Shown: positions 1 through 10,758, numbered from the stretch's first letter. The stretch is DNA of 64,000 nucleotides from an uncultured Alteromonadaceae bacterium (GCA_938085045.1 CALKGI010000035.1:60876-124875); one strand, 5' to 3'. Numbers and translations are program-made. Notes: a model not told the origin generated them from the letters alone.

Positions 1-601
1 TTTCATCAAACACTAAGCCTTTTTCGCTAAGCAATGTTTTAGCTTTAGTGCAATAAGGGCAACCCGGTTTGGTGAACAAAGAAACGGCCTGTGGTTTTAC
101 CGCATTAGGGTTGATGTAATCGAGCATGGTGTCGGCATCAGACACTTCAAACGGGTCGCCCGGCTTGTTAGGTTCGATGAACATTTTGTCTACAACGCCG
201 TCTTTAACCAGCATGGCATAACGCCAGCTGCGTTTGCCAAAACCAATTTCGCCTTTGTCGACCAACAAACCCATGCCATCGGTAAAGGTACCGTTGCCAT
301 CAGGGATTAAGGTGACGTTTTCAGCTTCTTGATGCTCTGCCCAAGCATTCATCACAAACGTGTCGTTGACCGACACACAAACAATCTCGTCTACGCCGTT
401 ATCTTTAAAAGTTTTTGCCAATTCGTTATAACGTGGCAAGTGAGTTGAAGAACAAGTAGGAGTGAAGGCACCTGGCAATGAGAAAACCACAACGGTTTTA
501 CCATTAAAAATATCATCGGTAGAACGATTGACCCACTCGTCGTTTTGACGAATAGGGAAGACAACTGAAGGGACTTTTTGACCGGCTTTAGATTCGAACA
601 T
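1..601 (-). CDS. Hybrid peroxiredoxin-glutaredoxin (Prx5/Grx), C-terminus cut by window edge
   Basis: Thiol peroxidase that probably reduces hydrogen peroxide and organic peroxides and is recycled by its own fused glutaredoxin domain. The protein begins [18 protein letters not shown]. It carries the peroxidatic cysteine in [13 protein letters not shown] (about residues 45-57), then a linker and a glutaredoxin domain with the CPYC redox motif at about residues 180-183. Domain order and length fit the one-chain Prx5-Grx enzymes of Haemophilus, Vibrio and relatives. The last residues lie outside the window. It is followed on the left by unseen sequence and is separated by about 130 bp from the lipoprotein gene on the same strand. 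Identification is firm; the exact substrate is inferred from the family. Confidence 0.9.
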   Translation of the reverse strand, partial: MFESKAGQKVPSVVFPIRQNDEWVNRSTDDIFNGKTVVVFSLPGAFTPTCSSTHLPRYNELAKTFKDNGVDEIVCVSVNDTFVMNAWAEHQEAENVTLIPDGNGTFTDGMGLLVDKGEIGFGKRSWRYAMLVKDGVVDKMFIEPNKPGDPFEVSDADTMLDYINPNAVKPQAVSLFTKPGCPYCTKAKTLLSEKGLVFDE

Positions 602-687
602 GACTGACTCCAAATGATTGATAAAGGCTTCGGGGTTGTTACCCCTTTAAGATGAAACCATTATCAACCATTTTCATGTTCGAATCT

Positions 688-716
688 AACGATTAATACC
701 GATTGGTTTAATCGTT
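688..716. other. Small inverted repeat between two minus-strand genes
   Basis: Nine-base arms AACGATTAA and TTAATCGTT flank an 11-base centre. It sits downstream of the lipoprotein stop and upstream of the peroxiredoxin start. There is no T-run, so it is not a convincing terminator. It could be an operator for the peroxiredoxin gene. Confidence 0.3.
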
Positions 717-735
717 ATTTACGATTTAATTAATA

Positions 736-2871
736 TTACATGCAATTTTCAAGAGGTCGACACAATTTCTCCCAATAAACCAAGCCGTCTTTGAAATTAC
801 CGGTGATCTGATACATTGAATTATCTGAACTGCGCTGTGCTTTAAGCACAATATTGGTGTCAGTTTGTCTAGATATCGTCAAAGAGATACCCGGTGGCAT
901 GTCAAATGTTGCACTAGTTAATGATGGACATGCTTGGGTAGAGAACGACCCTTTGATTTGAGCACAAACCTCTGACGCCGTTTTGGCCGCTGCGGTGGCC
1001 GAAATCACCTCACTGAAACTGGCTCTATCGGTATAGCTTTGATAAGCAGGCATAGCAACTGCGGCAACAACACCAGCGCTAGCAACCGCCAACATAGGTG
1101 CATGAACAACCACTTCTAAAGGATTCACTTCATAAACCAACTCAATAGCAAACTGATCTTTGGTCGAGTCAATTTGAAAGCCATACGAACCGGTTGCTGG
1201 CAACGTCAAATCACTGGCTGAAGGGAAGGCATACAAGTCAATATCTGCTTCGATAACATCACTAAGCATCTTCATAAAGCTCAAGTAGGCATAATAGAGT
1301 TTACGCGGGCTTTGCTCAAACTCGCCAACAGCGCCTACCAAAGTACCAGAGAAATCTTGATGTACACTCTCTTTTAACCATTTTTTAACAGGTACTCTGT
1401 TTTCGCTGTTCGCTCTATCAACCAACAGTTGTGGCACCTGACCAAGAATTAAATAATCGCCTTCTATTACATAATATATTCGCGACTTGCTGTTGAGCAA
1501 AAACTTGCGTACTAGCTCTGGCATTTCTTTGAGGTCACCAATGTCACTTTCATCCATCATCGAAGGCATAATCAACTCGTTGACTTGAATTTTACCCATT
1601 GGCGTTTGCACCTGCTTCCACTGATGCTTTTCTCCCATGGTTTTGAGCATTGCGTCGAATTTAACTTTATCGCGAATGCGAATCGCCATAAACTCGCCAA
1701 TTTGGTCGCCAAAGACTGAATGGTCTGGCCCAAGGCTATCGAGCATGCCTGTTAAGGTGATACCAATCGCTTCTTCAACAGCTTTTTCCATTTTGTCAAA
1801 GTTAACCGCAGATTCGCCGCTCAATTTCGCTACATTCTCAACAATGGCTTTTAATTCACTACCAGATGGTGATGCCATTGTTAGCAAACCAACTGGTTCG
1901 CCTACCGCGCTGAAGGTCAAGTTGTTATCAACCGTAGGCAATGCAGCCATAACCCCTTGTTTGGCACCATCAAGAATGATTTTGGTTCGACCTTTTTTAT
2001 CAGCAGTACCGCTGCCTATGGCAATGGCATTAAAACCATCAACCCCATATTGAGTGGCCATAGCCATCACCTGTGGCGGGATCATATGATTATATTTTTC
2101 GAGCGCCGTCGCTATTGATGCCCACACAAACAATCCTTTGTGACTAGTATCTACTTGAGCTTCCATCGCTTGCATGGGGTTACTGGTGCTATTGGCGTTA
2201 TCTTCAAACAGGGCAACAAAGTCAGCCATATGCTTGTCGGCAAAGCCCATACCAGCGGCCATTTGTAGGTGCTTGGTGGCTACGTCATATCGATAAACAA
2301 TATTTACCGGACCAACACCAATGTTGCCTTTACTGTTATCTGCTGGGTCTGGTGTCATTTGTAACATCGGCAGCAATTGGCCAATACCAGTTAATGCCGC
2401 TTGAAATTCTGCGCCATCGGCAAAATCAAAAGTCCCTTGAAGCATCAAGGTTGGCATGGCCATCGAGGCACCTTTAATCTTGTTAGGCACCAAGGCCAAC
2501 TCAAGTGGAGAACGCAAGTGTGTCAGCAATAAATCAGTTACCGGTTTAAACGGCATGCCAATCTCGCCCAGCACGTTCTTATTGATGGCCTCACGTAATT
2601 TTTCCATTTGTGCCACATTGGCTTCGCTGCCTAGCGCATCACGCAGGGCATTATCTTTGCTGGTGCTTAGAGAGTAAATGTTGGGCACGCGAACATAGGC
2701 CAGCGCATCTTTAGGTAATTTTGAATAGAGTTTACTTTCTTTAACAACGTGTTTGAGTTGTCCGGCGGGTTTGTCTTGTTTAACCGTTGCTTTGTTAGAG
2801 TCTGAACAAGCGGTTAAGGCTAAAGCACTGGTCACAGCGCAAGTGATTAGGGCGGTACGGATTAGTTTCAT
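736..2871 (-). CDS. Lipoprotein with a C-terminal type IV pilin-like module
   Basis: 711-residue exported lipoprotein of unknown function. The signal peptide ends in the lipobox LTAC (Cys22), so the mature protein is predicted to be lipid-anchored. Residues about 45-580 form a long soluble region that I do not recognise. From about residue 587 the sequence changes: a hydrophobic stretch (AVASAGVVAAVAMPAYQSYT) leads into a segment closely resembling the alpha-helix of type IVa major pilins, with SEVISATAAAKTASEVC, and the protein ends with a pilin-like G.VYW...C.....C disulfide loop (Cys704 and Cys710). There is no prepilin peptidase site before this module, so it is not processed as a normal pilin. 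The neighbours give no functional context. The gene call is certain; the role is unknown. Confidence 0.85.
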   Translation of the reverse strand: MKLIRTALITCAVTSALALTACSDSNKATVKQDKPAGQLKHVVKESKLYSKLPKDALAYVRVPNIYSLSTSKDNALRDALGSEANVAQMEKLREAINKNVLGEIGMPFKPVTDLLLTHLRSPLELALVPNKIKGASMAMPTLMLQGTFDFADGAEFQAALTGIGQLLPMLQMTPDPADNSKGNIGVGPVNIVYRYDVATKHLQMAAGMGFADKHMADFVALFEDNANSTSNPMQAMEAQVDTSHKGLFVWASIATALEKYNHMIPPQVMAMATQYGVDGFNAIAIGSGTADKKGRTKIILDGAKQGVMAALPTVDNNLTFSAVGEPVGLLTMASPSGSELKAIVENVAKLSGESAVNFDKMEKAVEEAIGITLTGMLDSLGPDHSVFGDQIGEFMAIRIRDKVKFDAMLKTMGEKHQWKQVQTPMGKIQVNELIMPSMMDESDIGDLKEMPELVRKFLLNSKSRIYYVIEGDYLILGQVPQLLVDRANSENRVPVKKWLKESVHQDFSGTLVGAVGEFEQSPRKLYYAYLSFMKMLSDVIEADIDLYAFPSASDLTLPATGSYGFQIDSTKDQFAIELVYEVNPLEVVVHAPMLAVASAGVVAAVAMPAYQSYTDRASFSEVISATAAAKTASEVCAQIKGSFSTQACPSLTSATFDMPPGISLTISRQTDTNIVLKAQRSSDNSMYQITGNFKDGLVYWEKLCRPLENCM

Positions 2872-2991
2872 CCTGGTAATATCTCCATTTTATGTTTGTG
2901 AGGTTTGCCGATGCAAAATGGGTATCCATTTTGACGTTGGCCCAACAGATCATAGAGTAAGGTTAGTGGCTTTACAAGCAAGGGTTAGAGA

Positions 2992-3017
2992 CACAAAGGC
3001 CGCCGCAATAACGGCCT
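2992..3017 (-). terminator. Likely rho-independent terminator of the DUF885 gene
   Basis: Read on the minus strand, stem AGGCCG/CGGCCT with a 9-base loop is followed by TTTGTG, about 30 bp after the DUF885 stop codon. The stem is short and the T-run imperfect. Confidence 0.5.
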
Positions 3018-3047
3018 ATACTAAACAATCTCTAACCTCATGAAATG

Positions 3048-4349
3048 CTACCAATTGAGCGAAGAAGGTATTCTCGGTGAAGACAACAATCGCGAAAAAC
3101 GTTTCCAGCGTTCTTCGTTGCTGGTGGCCTTTTCAACATACTCTTTGACCATATCTCGGCCCCAGTTGTAGTTGATCACATAAGCACCATAGGCATCGAC
3201 AAAGCTAATGCTTTTCTCGGCTTTCGCACGAGTCGACATACTATATTTTTGAGTCAATGTAATGGCTTTTTCTTTGGTTATGTCGCCATTGATATACGAG
3301 CGGGCAATCTCGTTGCTGGCATAACCAAGTTTGGCCGCCAGTTTAGCGTACTTTTGGTAAGACTCTGACAATGCCGGGTCAATGCCAGCCATTGGGAATA
3401 ACACGTTTTTCTCAAATTCAGCTTTTTCTTTGCCCGGAAATGCCATGTCTATACCATAATTGGCGCTGCCCTCGGCAATTAACGATTGCGGGCTGTAAAG
3501 TGGATATACCGAGTATTCGACCCAACCACGTTTTTTAACCAAGTTATCTTCAAGCAAAGCATTGTAGGCGTGATGGCCCGGATAACCTTCGTGACAGCCC
3601 AGCGCAACAGCGCGTGATAGTGCTATTGGAAAATCAGTATTCACTTGAATAAGGCTGTGTGCGTTGCCTTTATACCAGTTGTAACCACCCCAAGGTTTGT
3701 CTTTGACGTATTCGAGGTCGAAGTTTTCGTTTTTAAGGAGTTCAACAAACACCTTAGTACGGTCGCGACACTCTTTGATTGCGCGAGCAAATACTGCGGG
3801 TAATTTATCTTTAGGGATCTCAAATTGACGATTAAATTTGTCTACCCGCTGGTACAATGGGCCATCACCGGGCAGCATTTTTTCCATGTCGGCCAGTGCA
3901 GCGTCAAAGTCTTCGAGTTTGTGGTGAGGTGCTTCGGTATCATACAAGGCAAGACTTTGTTGATCAAAATCGAGTTTTTCTGAACCGGCCAGCGCATTGG
4001 CGTGGGCTATCAGTGAGCTGAGTTGTTTATTCAGGTAATGAACTCTGAGGCGGTCCATTTCATCTTTGACTGTTTTGATATCAGGCAGCTGCATTTTCAG
4101 TTGCTGGGCTTTATCGATGATCTGTTTTTTGCTCAGGCCTAGCTTTTCTATGTCTTTTTGCCACTGCTTAGGGCCGTAATAAGCATCAACATAACCGCTG
4201 TCGTGTTGACCTAACGCAAGCACTAGCTTTACATATTTTTGTGCAGAAGCGCCTACACTCTTAATTTCATTCTTATCGACTGCTTTACCGCCTTGCGCAC
4301 CAACAGTAAAAGATAACAACAATGCTGCCGCAGATATCCACTTTTTCAT
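3048..4349 (-). CDS. DUF885 family secreted zinc-hydrolase-like protein
   Basis: 433-residue protein of the DUF885 family, which resembles zinc metallopeptidases. The characteristic motif GCHEGYPGHH is present near residue 262, with further family blocks (LIAEGSANYG) downstream. I place the start at the ATG at 4349 because it opens a clean signal peptide (MKKWISAAALLLSFTVGAQG) with GGGG about 10 bases upstream; the 10-codon extension to a TTG at 4379 breaks the signal peptide. Export to the periplasm or beyond is predicted. It is transcribed alone, divergently from trkH across a 235-bp gap. Hydrolase activity is inferred from the motif only; no substrate is suggested. Confidence 0.85.
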   Translation of the reverse strand: MKKWISAAALLLSFTVGAQGGKAVDKNEIKSVGASAQKYVKLVLALGQHDSGYVDAYYGPKQWQKDIEKLGLSKKQIIDKAQQLKMQLPDIKTVKDEMDRLRVHYLNKQLSSLIAHANALAGSEKLDFDQQSLALYDTEAPHHKLEDFDAALADMEKMLPGDGPLYQRVDKFNRQFEIPKDKLPAVFARAIKECRDRTKVFVELLKNENFDLEYVKDKPWGGYNWYKGNAHSLIQVNTDFPIALSRAVALGCHEGYPGHHAYNALLEDNLVKKRGWVEYSVYPLYSPQSLIAEGSANYGIDMAFPGKEKAEFEKNVLFPMAGIDPALSESYQKYAKLAAKLGYASNEIARSYINGDITKEKAITLTQKYSMSTRAKAEKSISFVDAYGAYVINYNWGRDMVKEYVEKATSNEERWKRFSRLLSSPRIPSSLNW

Positions 4350-4584
4350 CACCAAACAACCCCAACTTTTATAAGACAATTGTGCATACTACGTGCGTGG
4401 CTAACAATTGGACAGGCTAGGGTCATTATTGAATGTAACCAACTGTGAATCCGAACAATTTACACAATAGGAGCCTATACTTGCCTCTAACGACCAAAAA
4501 TCAGCATTAACATGATAAAACACTGGTTTTCCTGACAAGATTCGGTAGTCTATGCCGCGAGAAAAAACAATATGCCGCTAAGCC

Positions 4585-6036
4585 ATGCAATATAAAACGA
4601 TAGTCAGAATACTGGGAATTTTGGTTTCCATTTTCAGCGTATCCATGATCCCTCCTTCTGTGGTGGCATTGCTGTATAAAGATGGCGGCGGTACCGCCTT
4701 TGTTGCATCATTCTTTTTAACCCTATTCGGCGGTATGTTCTTCTGGTATACCTATCGAGAGCACAAAAACGACCTTAAAGCCCGTGAAGGATTCATCATA
4801 GTGGTGGCCTTTTGGGTGGTACTGGGCAGTGTTGGTGCCCTGCCCTTCTATATTATGGATCAGCCCAAATTAAGCCTAGCCGATTCAATATTTGAGTCTT
4901 TTTCAGGCTTAACCACCACCGGTGCAACCATCATGACCGGTCTTGACGATTTACCTAAAGCTGTTCAATATTATCGCCAGCAACTGCAATGGCTCGGCGG
5001 CATGGGTATCATCGTATTGGCGGTGGCCATACTACCAATGCTAGGCGTTGGTGGCATGCAGTTATACCGCGCCGAGACTCCCGGGCCTGTCAAAGACAGC
5101 AAAATGACCCCACGAATTGCCGATACAGCCAAACACCTTTGGTACATCTACGTAACCCTCACAGTCACCTGTGCACTGGCGTATTGGGCTGCGGGTATGG
5201 ACAGTTTTGATGCCCTGCTGCACTCGTTTTCTACCGTGGCCATTGGCGGCTTTTCTAATCATGATTTATCAATGGGTTATTTCAATAACTCGCTGATTAA
5301 CGGTGTGTGTATTGTCTTTTTAATCATTTCGGGGATTAACTTTTCGCTTCACTATGCAGCGGTCAGAAATCGCAGTATCAGAAGTTACTTACGCGACCCT
5401 GAATTCAAAGTGTTTTTGGTTGTTCAAATCGGTTTAGCACTAACTTGCTTTTTGGTGCTACTCAAAACCGAAACCTACATGAATAGCGACGATTCGTTCA
5501 ATCAGGCCTTATTTCATGCAGTGTCGATGAGTACCACCGCAGGCTTTGCCACCGATGATTTTTCGCAATGGCCATTGTTTTTGCCTATTTTATTGATTTT
5601 CTCTAGTTTTATCGGCGGTTGCGCGGGTTCAACTGGTGGCGGTATGAAGGTTGTACGAATCTATTTGCTTTTCTTGCAAGGTATCCGCGAACTAAACAGG
5701 CTGGTTCACCCCCGAGCGGTTTATACCATCAAGCTCGGCAAAAAAGCCTTGCCCGACCGTATTGTCGAAGCAATATGGGGTTTCTTTTCGGCTTATACCT
5801 TGGTGTTTATTATCATCATGTTGTTGCTGATGAGTACCGGACTTGACAATGTAACGGCGTTTTCGGCAACTGCTGCCAGTTTGAATAACCTAGGCCCAGG
5901 TTTGGGTGAGGTCGCAGCACATTATGGCGATATCACCGATGCTGCCAAGTGGATTTGTGTGGTGGCGATGGTCTTTGGACGACTGGAGATCTTTACTTTG
6001 CTGGTGCTGTTTACGCCCACCTTTTGGCGGTCTTAA
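4585..6036 (+). CDS. trkH: Trk potassium uptake channel subunit TrkH
   Basis: 483-residue inner-membrane potassium channel subunit, the same length as E. coli TrkH. It carries the four-fold pore architecture; the first selectivity loop reads SGLTTTGATI and later loops STVAIGGFSNHD, SMSTTAGFATDD and SLNNLGPG. It works with the cytoplasmic gating ring TrkA, whose gene lies just downstream on the opposite strand (convergent), so both subunits come from one locus but different transcripts. The ATG at 4585 gives the family N-terminus. The stop codon at 6034-6036 sits on the edge of the left arm of a long inverted repeat. Confidence 0.96.
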   Translation: MQYKTIVRILGILVSIFSVSMIPPSVVALLYKDGGGTAFVASFFLTLFGGMFFWYTYREHKNDLKAREGFIIVVAFWVVLGSVGALPFYIMDQPKLSLADSIFESFSGLTTTGATIMTGLDDLPKAVQYYRQQLQWLGGMGIIVLAVAILPMLGVGGMQLYRAETPGPVKDSKMTPRIADTAKHLWYIYVTLTVTCALAYWAAGMDSFDALLHSFSTVAIGGFSNHDLSMGYFNNSLINGVCIVFLIISGINFSLHYAAVRNRSIRSYLRDPEFKVFLVVQIGLALTCFLVLLKTETYMNSDDSFNQALFHAVSMSTTAGFATDDFSQWPLFLPILLIFSSFIGGCAGSTGGGMKVVRIYLLFLQGIRELNRLVHPRAVYTIKLGKKALPDRIVEAIWGFFSAYTLVFIIIMLLLMSTGLDNVTAFSATAASLNNLGPGLGEVAAHYGDITDAAKWICVVAMVFGRLEIFTLLVLFTPTFWRS

Positions 6037-6254
6037 GGTCAAGAGCCTCACACGGAGACGCGGTGACACGGAGGTTCACAGAGGAAAACTTTAAAAAGAA
6101 AAAGATAAAGAAGGATGAGGTAGTAGCATTAGAATAAAAAGGCCTTGTTTAGCTTTATCCTAAATCCATATAGTTCTTTGCCCTTTGTTTGTGCTTTTAA
6201 TCTTCCTCCGCGAACCTCCGTTGCTCCGAGCCTCCGTGTGAAGCTTTTGACCTT
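6035..6254. repeat. Long imperfect inverted repeat between trkH and trkA
   Basis: Two arms of about 55 bases (6035-6097 and 6198-6254) are inverted copies: both read AAGGTCAA.AGC.TCACACGGAG and then ACGGAGGTTC.C.GAGGAA, with scattered mismatches. The roughly 100 bp between them is A-rich. The arm is built of repeated CGGAGG-like hexamers. The same style of arm recurs inside the element at 13.6-13.9 kb. It separates two convergent genes and could fold into a large cruciform or RNA hairpin that ends both transcripts. Confidence 0.75.
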
Positions 6255-6289
6255 CAGGCCGCAGGCCGTCGCGTCAGCAACCCAAAGAA

Positions 6290-7666
6290 TCAAATAAAAA
6301 TAGCACTCACCTGAAAAAGCTTCTCCACTTCGGTGATGTACTTCTTATTAATCAAAAACAAAATCACGTGGTCGTTTGATTCGATGATGGTGCTGTCGTG
6401 AGCGATGATGGCTTCATCTTGACGCACGATTGCGCCGATTGTTGTGCCTGGTGGTAATTTTATCTCGCGAATTGAGCGACCCACCACTTTAGATGTCGAC
6501 TGGTCGCCATGAGCTACCGCTTCAATCGCCTCTGCCGCGCCTTTGCGCAGTGAATATACGTTAACAATGTCGCCACGCCTAACGTGGGTTAGCAAGGCTG
6601 AAATTGTCGCTTGTTGAGGCGAGATAGCAATATCGATTTCGCCGCCCTGCACCAAATCAACATAAGCACTTCGCTGAATCAATACCATGGTCTTTTTCGC
6701 GCCCATGCGTTTGGCCAGCATGGCCGACATGATGTTTGCTTCATCGTCATTGGTGACCGCAATAAATACGTCTACCTGATCAATATGCTCTTCTGACAAT
6801 AATTCGTGATCTGACGCATCACCACAAAAAACAGTGGCATTATCTAGGGTTTCCGACAAATATTCGGCCCTTGCTTGGTTGCGCTCTATCAACTTTAAAC
6901 TGTGTGAACGGTCAAGCGAACGTGCCAAACCAGCACCGATATTACCGCCACCGGCAATCATGAATTTACGATAAGAATGTTCAAGCTTTTGCAGTTCACT
7001 CATTACGGCACGAATGTGCTTGGTTGCCGCGACAAAAAATACCTCGTCATCGGCTTCGATTACTGTGGTACCCAGCGGTTTAATTGGCCGGCCCTGACGG
7101 TAAATTGCGGCAACTCGGGTGTCGATGTTAGGCATGTGTTCTTTAAGCGTCGATAACGCGTGCCCTACCAACAAACCACCGTAATAGGCTTTTACGGCCA
7201 CTAGCGATACTTTGCCTTGAGCAAATTCTAATACCTGCAACGCACCGGGATAGTTAATAAGGCGGCGAATATATTTGGTGACCAATTGTTCAGGTGCAAT
7301 GAAATGATCGACAGGCATGTCGTGGTGATGAAACAATTTTTCTTTATAACGTAAATACTCGGCTGAGCGAATTCGGGCAATTTTAACCGGGGTATTGTAA
7401 ATACTGTACGTAACTTGACAAGCCACAATATTAACTTCATCACTACTGGTTACCGCAATCACCATATCGGCATCTTCAGCACCCGCTTTTAACAAAGTGT
7501 CGGGGTGAGCAGCGTGGCCGTGAACCACTTGCAAATCGTATTTATCTTGCAACTCGCTGATGCGCACTGCGTCTACATCAACCAAGGTGATCTCATTTTG
7601 TTCACCAACGAGGTTTTCTGCCAAAGTTGCACCGACCTGTCCGGCACCGAGTATGATGATTTTCAT
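6290..7666 (-). CDS. trkA: Trk potassium transport regulator TrkA
   Basis: 458-residue cytoplasmic gating subunit of the Trk potassium system, the same length as E. coli TrkA. It contains two RCK units: nucleotide-binding motifs [15 protein letters not shown] at the N-terminus and [15 protein letters not shown] near residue 235, each followed by a TrkA-C domain. The ATG at 7666 opens the family start [12 protein letters not shown]; the upstream extension in the same frame runs into rsmB and is not needed. It is the last gene of the def-fmt-rsmB-trkA cluster, beginning 2 bp after the rsmB stop, which implies translational coupling. Confidence 0.96.
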   Translation of the reverse strand: MKIIILGAGQVGATLAENLVGEQNEITLVDVDAVRISELQDKYDLQVVHGHAAHPDTLLKAGAEDADMVIAVTSSDEVNIVACQVTYSIYNTPVKIARIRSAEYLRYKEKLFHHHDMPVDHFIAPEQLVTKYIRRLINYPGALQVLEFAQGKVSLVAVKAYYGGLLVGHALSTLKEHMPNIDTRVAAIYRQGRPIKPLGTTVIEADDEVFFVAATKHIRAVMSELQKLEHSYRKFMIAGGGNIGAGLARSLDRSHSLKLIERNQARAEYLSETLDNATVFCGDASDHELLSEEHIDQVDVFIAVTNDDEANIMSAMLAKRMGAKKTMVLIQRSAYVDLVQGGEIDIAISPQQATISALLTHVRRGDIVNVYSLRKGAAEAIEAVAHGDQSTSKVVGRSIREIKLPPGTTIGAIVRQDEAIIAHDSTIIESNDHVILFLINKKYITEVEKLFQVSAIFI

Positions 7667-7668
7667 GG

Positions 7669-9000
7669 TTAAGCGGCTCCCACTTTTAGCAGCCGGCAAT
7701 AATAGAATCCGTCCATGTCATTTATTCCGGGCAATAACTGCCAACCGGGATTCTCAGGCGTATCGTGGTGTATAGGTTCTAGTTGAGCATCGGGGCAAGT
7801 GCTTAAAAAGCGAGACATCTGTTGTTTGTTTTCTTCGGGTAACACACTGCATGTTGCGTAAACCAAAGTGCCGCCGGGTTTTAGCGTTGTCCACAAGCGG
7901 TTTAAAATTTGTTGCTGAATGTCGGCAAGTTTGTGAATATCTTCAGCGCGTCTTAACCATTTAATGTCTGGATGACGACGAATAACTCCGGTTGCAGAGC
8001 ATGGCGCATCGAGCAATATCCGGTCAAATAATTGGCCATCCCACCAGCTATCAAGGTCCCCAGCATCTGCCGCGACCAATTTGGCGTTTAGTTGTAATCG
8101 AGTTAGGTTCTCTTGTACTTTCTTCAATCGGTTAGCATCACAGTCGAGCGCGGTCATACTGGCCAAATCGCTGTGAATTTCTAACATGTGGCAGGTTTTT
8201 CCACCGGGTGCGGCGCAAGCGTCTAGCACGTGATCGCCTGACTGCACATCCATCAATTGCGCTGCAAACTGGGCTGCGCCATCTTGCACGGCGCAGCTAC
8301 CTTCTTCAAAACCCGGCAGCTTGAATACGTCAACAGGTTTGTCGAGTCTTATCGCCTGATTTAAAGTATCGTGTTCGGTGCCTGTGATCTCAACTTCAGC
8401 CATTTTCTCCAAATAATCCACGCAAGAAAATTGCTGTTGGTTCACCCGAATCCACATAGGTGCTTGTTGCTGATTAGCTTCAAGAATGCTCTGCCAATGA
8501 TTGGGGTAATGTTCTTTAACCTGCTTAATAAACCAGTTTGGATGACCGTAACGACAACTATCGACCTTTTCAGCCGCGTTTATTAAATCTTCTTGCTGGC
8601 GCTGAAAGTTTCTTAATACGCCATTAATTAACCCTTTCAGCCCTTCGGCTTTCATTGCAAGGGCAGCTTCTACGGTTTCAGATATCGCAGCATGTGGCGG
8701 AATGCGCATCTCTAGCAGCTGATAAAAACCAACATACAACAAAAATGTAAAAGGTCGTTGTTTACCCTTAAGCGGCTTTTCTAACAACCGAGAACAACAA
8801 AAATCGAGTTTGGGCAACCAACGTAAAACGCCATAACACATGGTTTGCAACAACGCTTTGTCTTTAGGGTTTTCAAGCGCCAGTTGGGCCTCAGGCAAAA
8901 CGTCTGATAGTGAGCGGCCTTTATCAACGACCTGAAAAATACAGTTAGCGGCTTGAGCGCGAACGTTACCTAATTGTTTACTTGTTGTCGCGCGGATCAT
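7669..9000 (-). CDS. rsmB: 16S rRNA m5C967 methyltransferase RsmB
   Basis: 443-residue SAM-dependent enzyme that methylates C967 of 16S rRNA. An N-terminal NusB-like helical domain (about 1-140) precedes a Rossmann methyltransferase domain with the SAM motif [11 protein letters not shown] (about 260). Both RNA m5C cysteines are present: DAPCSATG (Cys334) and YATCS (Cys384). The start ATG overlaps the fmt stop as ATGA. The gene sits in the standard gammaproteobacterial order after fmt and before trkA. Confidence 0.96.
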   Translation of the reverse strand: MIRATTSKQLGNVRAQAANCIFQVVDKGRSLSDVLPEAQLALENPKDKALLQTMCYGVLRWLPKLDFCCSRLLEKPLKGKQRPFTFLLYVGFYQLLEMRIPPHAAISETVEAALAMKAEGLKGLINGVLRNFQRQQEDLINAAEKVDSCRYGHPNWFIKQVKEHYPNHWQSILEANQQQAPMWIRVNQQQFSCVDYLEKMAEVEITGTEHDTLNQAIRLDKPVDVFKLPGFEEGSCAVQDGAAQFAAQLMDVQSGDHVLDACAAPGGKTCHMLEIHSDLASMTALDCDANRLKKVQENLTRLQLNAKLVAADAGDLDSWWDGQLFDRILLDAPCSATGVIRRHPDIKWLRRAEDIHKLADIQQQILNRLWTTLKPGGTLVYATCSVLPEENKQQMSRFLSTCPDAQLEPIHHDTPENPGWQLLPGINDMDGFYYCRLLKVGAA

Positions 9001-10007
9001 TTGAGTCCTTTTTGTGCATCACTTGTCTTATCAGAATCAATACCATTGCCAACTATAGCACCTTCAGTAAACCAACCTGCTCTGGCATTAACAAAGTCCA
9101 CAGCCGCCATCGGTTTTTTACCCGGCGGTTGTAAAGAGGTCAGTGTGATCACTTGGTTGTCGGCAGTGGCAATGCTTATGCCATGCTTATTTGCCGCAAT
9201 CACGGTACCCGGCTGGGTATCTGTTGTTTGTTCAGCAACATGAGCTTGCCAAATTTTAACATTGCGAGGTTTGCCATTGTCATTAATAACAACATAACTC
9301 ACCGGCCATGGGTTAAAGGCTCTAACACAACGCTCTAACTCAGTTGCATTTAATTGCCAGTCCATTAAAGCTTCTTCTTTTGACAGTTTTTTGGCGTAAG
9401 TGGCCTGTTCATCATCTTGCTGTTGTGGGTTGATATTACCAGCGGCGATATTATCGACGGCTTTTATTAGCGCCAACGGGCCAGTTTTGGCAATTTTGTT
9501 ATATAAAGAGGTGCTAGTTTCATCCGCTTCGATAGGGCATTTTTCGATGCTAAGAATATCGCCGGTATCAAGGCCAAGATTCATTTGCATAATGGTCACG
9601 CCTGACTCTTTGTCACCCGCCCAAATGGCGCGTTGAAAAGGTGCAGCACCACGCCAACGCGGCAAAATAGAGCCGTGTACGTTAATACAACCCAAACGAG
9701 GGGTATCAAGCGCCACCTGAGGCAATATCAAACCATAGGCCACCACTACCATTAAATCAGCGCCTAACTCGGCCAATTCTTGTTGGGCTGGTTGTTTTTT
9801 TAATGATTTGGGTTGAAACACAGGAATATCGTGCTCAAGCGCTAACAATTTAACAGCACTGGCTTGGAGTTTCTTACCTCGACCTGCCGGGCTGTCTTGC
9901 TTGGTGTAAGCACCAATCACTTGATGCTCTGAGTCAATCAGCGCTTGTAAGTGACTGGCAGCAAAGTCGGGCGTGCCAGCGAAAATGATTTTAAGGGGTG
10001 TCGACAT
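8997..10007 (-). CDS. fmt: Methionyl-tRNA formyltransferase
   Basis: 336-residue enzyme that formylates initiator Met-tRNA using 10-formyl-THF. The N-terminal formyltransferase domain shows [11 protein letters not shown] and the catalytic block [16 protein letters not shown] (Asn109, His111), followed by LDTGD; the C-terminal tRNA-binding domain ends around residue 320. It lies 95 bp downstream of def and overlaps rsmB by 4 bases. Formylation and deformylation are thus encoded side by side. The short def-fmt gap contains loosely repeated CTTGTNAAG-type stretches of no evident function. Confidence 0.96.
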   Translation of the reverse strand: MSTPLKIIFAGTPDFAASHLQALIDSEHQVIGAYTKQDSPAGRGKKLQASAVKLLALEHDIPVFQPKSLKKQPAQQELAELGADLMVVVAYGLILPQVALDTPRLGCINVHGSILPRWRGAAPFQRAIWAGDKESGVTIMQMNLGLDTGDILSIEKCPIEADETSTSLYNKIAKTGPLALIKAVDNIAAGNINPQQQDDEQATYAKKLSKEEALMDWQLNATELERCVRAFNPWPVSYVVINDNGKPRNVKIWQAHVAEQTTDTQPGTVIAANKHGISIATADNQVITLTSLQPPGKKPMAAVDFVNARAGWFTEGAIVGNGIDSDKTSDAQKGLK

Positions 10008-10102
10008 GGCTTTGTAATACCTTGTTAAAGAATGTCCTTGTGAAAAGTTACCTTGTAAAGAGCGACTTTGTTAAGAATGACTTTTCAAAAAGCCAAAAAC
10101 GC

Positions 10103-10618
10103 TTAACCTGCGCGTTTGGCAGCGGCCTTCGCTTCTTTTTCAAGCTTCTTGCGAATACGGTTGCGTTTGAGTGGTGACAAATAGTCAACAAACAATTTTC
10201 CGTCGAGGTGGTCAATTTCATGTTGAATACACACCGACAGCAACTCTTCACCCTCAAGGGTAAACTCTTCACCATGGCGGTCTAATCCTTTAACGGTTAC
10301 AGTTTCGGCCCTTTCGACCTTAGCGTAACATTCAGGTACCGACAAACAGCCTTCTTCGGAAATTTGCATGCCGTTTTTAGCGATGATCTGTGGATTAATC
10401 AACACAATTGGCTGGTCTCGCTCATTTGAGCAATCCATAACAATCAAGCGTTGATGAATATCCACCTGGGTCGCCGCTAGGCCGACACCTTTTTCGACGT
10501 CCATGGTTTCAAACATGTCGTCAATAATGGTTTGTAATTCGGGAGTGAATTCAGTAATGGGTTGAGCTACCGTTCTGAGGCGCTCATCGGGATATCGTAA
10601 TACGTTTAAAACTGCCAT
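10103..10618 (-). CDS. def: Peptide deformylase
   Basis: 171-residue iron-dependent hydrolase that removes the formyl group from nascent proteins. All three family motifs are intact: GVGLAATQ (44-51), EEGCLSVP with metal ligand Cys91, and QHEIDH with His133, Glu134 and His137. The C-terminus is rich in Lys and Ala, as usual. First gene of the def-fmt-rsmB-trkA cluster; its promoter must lie in the 140-bp gap shared with the divergent LysM gene. Confidence 0.97.
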   Translation of the reverse strand: MAVLNVLRYPDERLRTVAQPITEFTPELQTIIDDMFETMDVEKGVGLAATQVDIHQRLIVMDCSNERDQPIVLINPQIIAKNGMQISEEGCLSVPECYAKVERAETVTVKGLDRHGEEFTLEGEELLSVCIQHEIDHLDGKLFVDYLSPLKRNRIRKKLEKEAKAAAKRAG

Positions 10619-10758
10619 AAGCCTTACAATTTACATGTGTTGAATTATTATCTATATTAAGGATTCAGTTTAGCGATTTACGCGCTTTATTCATAGGGGT
10701 AGCGGCGCTATTTATCACTCAAACCCACAATAAAAAACCGCAAAAACCAAGGAATTCC

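Noticed and set aside
2753..3043. 96-codon plus-strand ORF over the lipoprotein start
   Set aside because: Antisense to the lipoprotein signal region and to the DUF885 terminator; no ribosome-binding site or family features.
10008..10102. Apparent tandem repeat between def and fmt
   Set aside because: Only loose CTTGTNAAG similarity with variable spacing; too imperfect to call a repeat.
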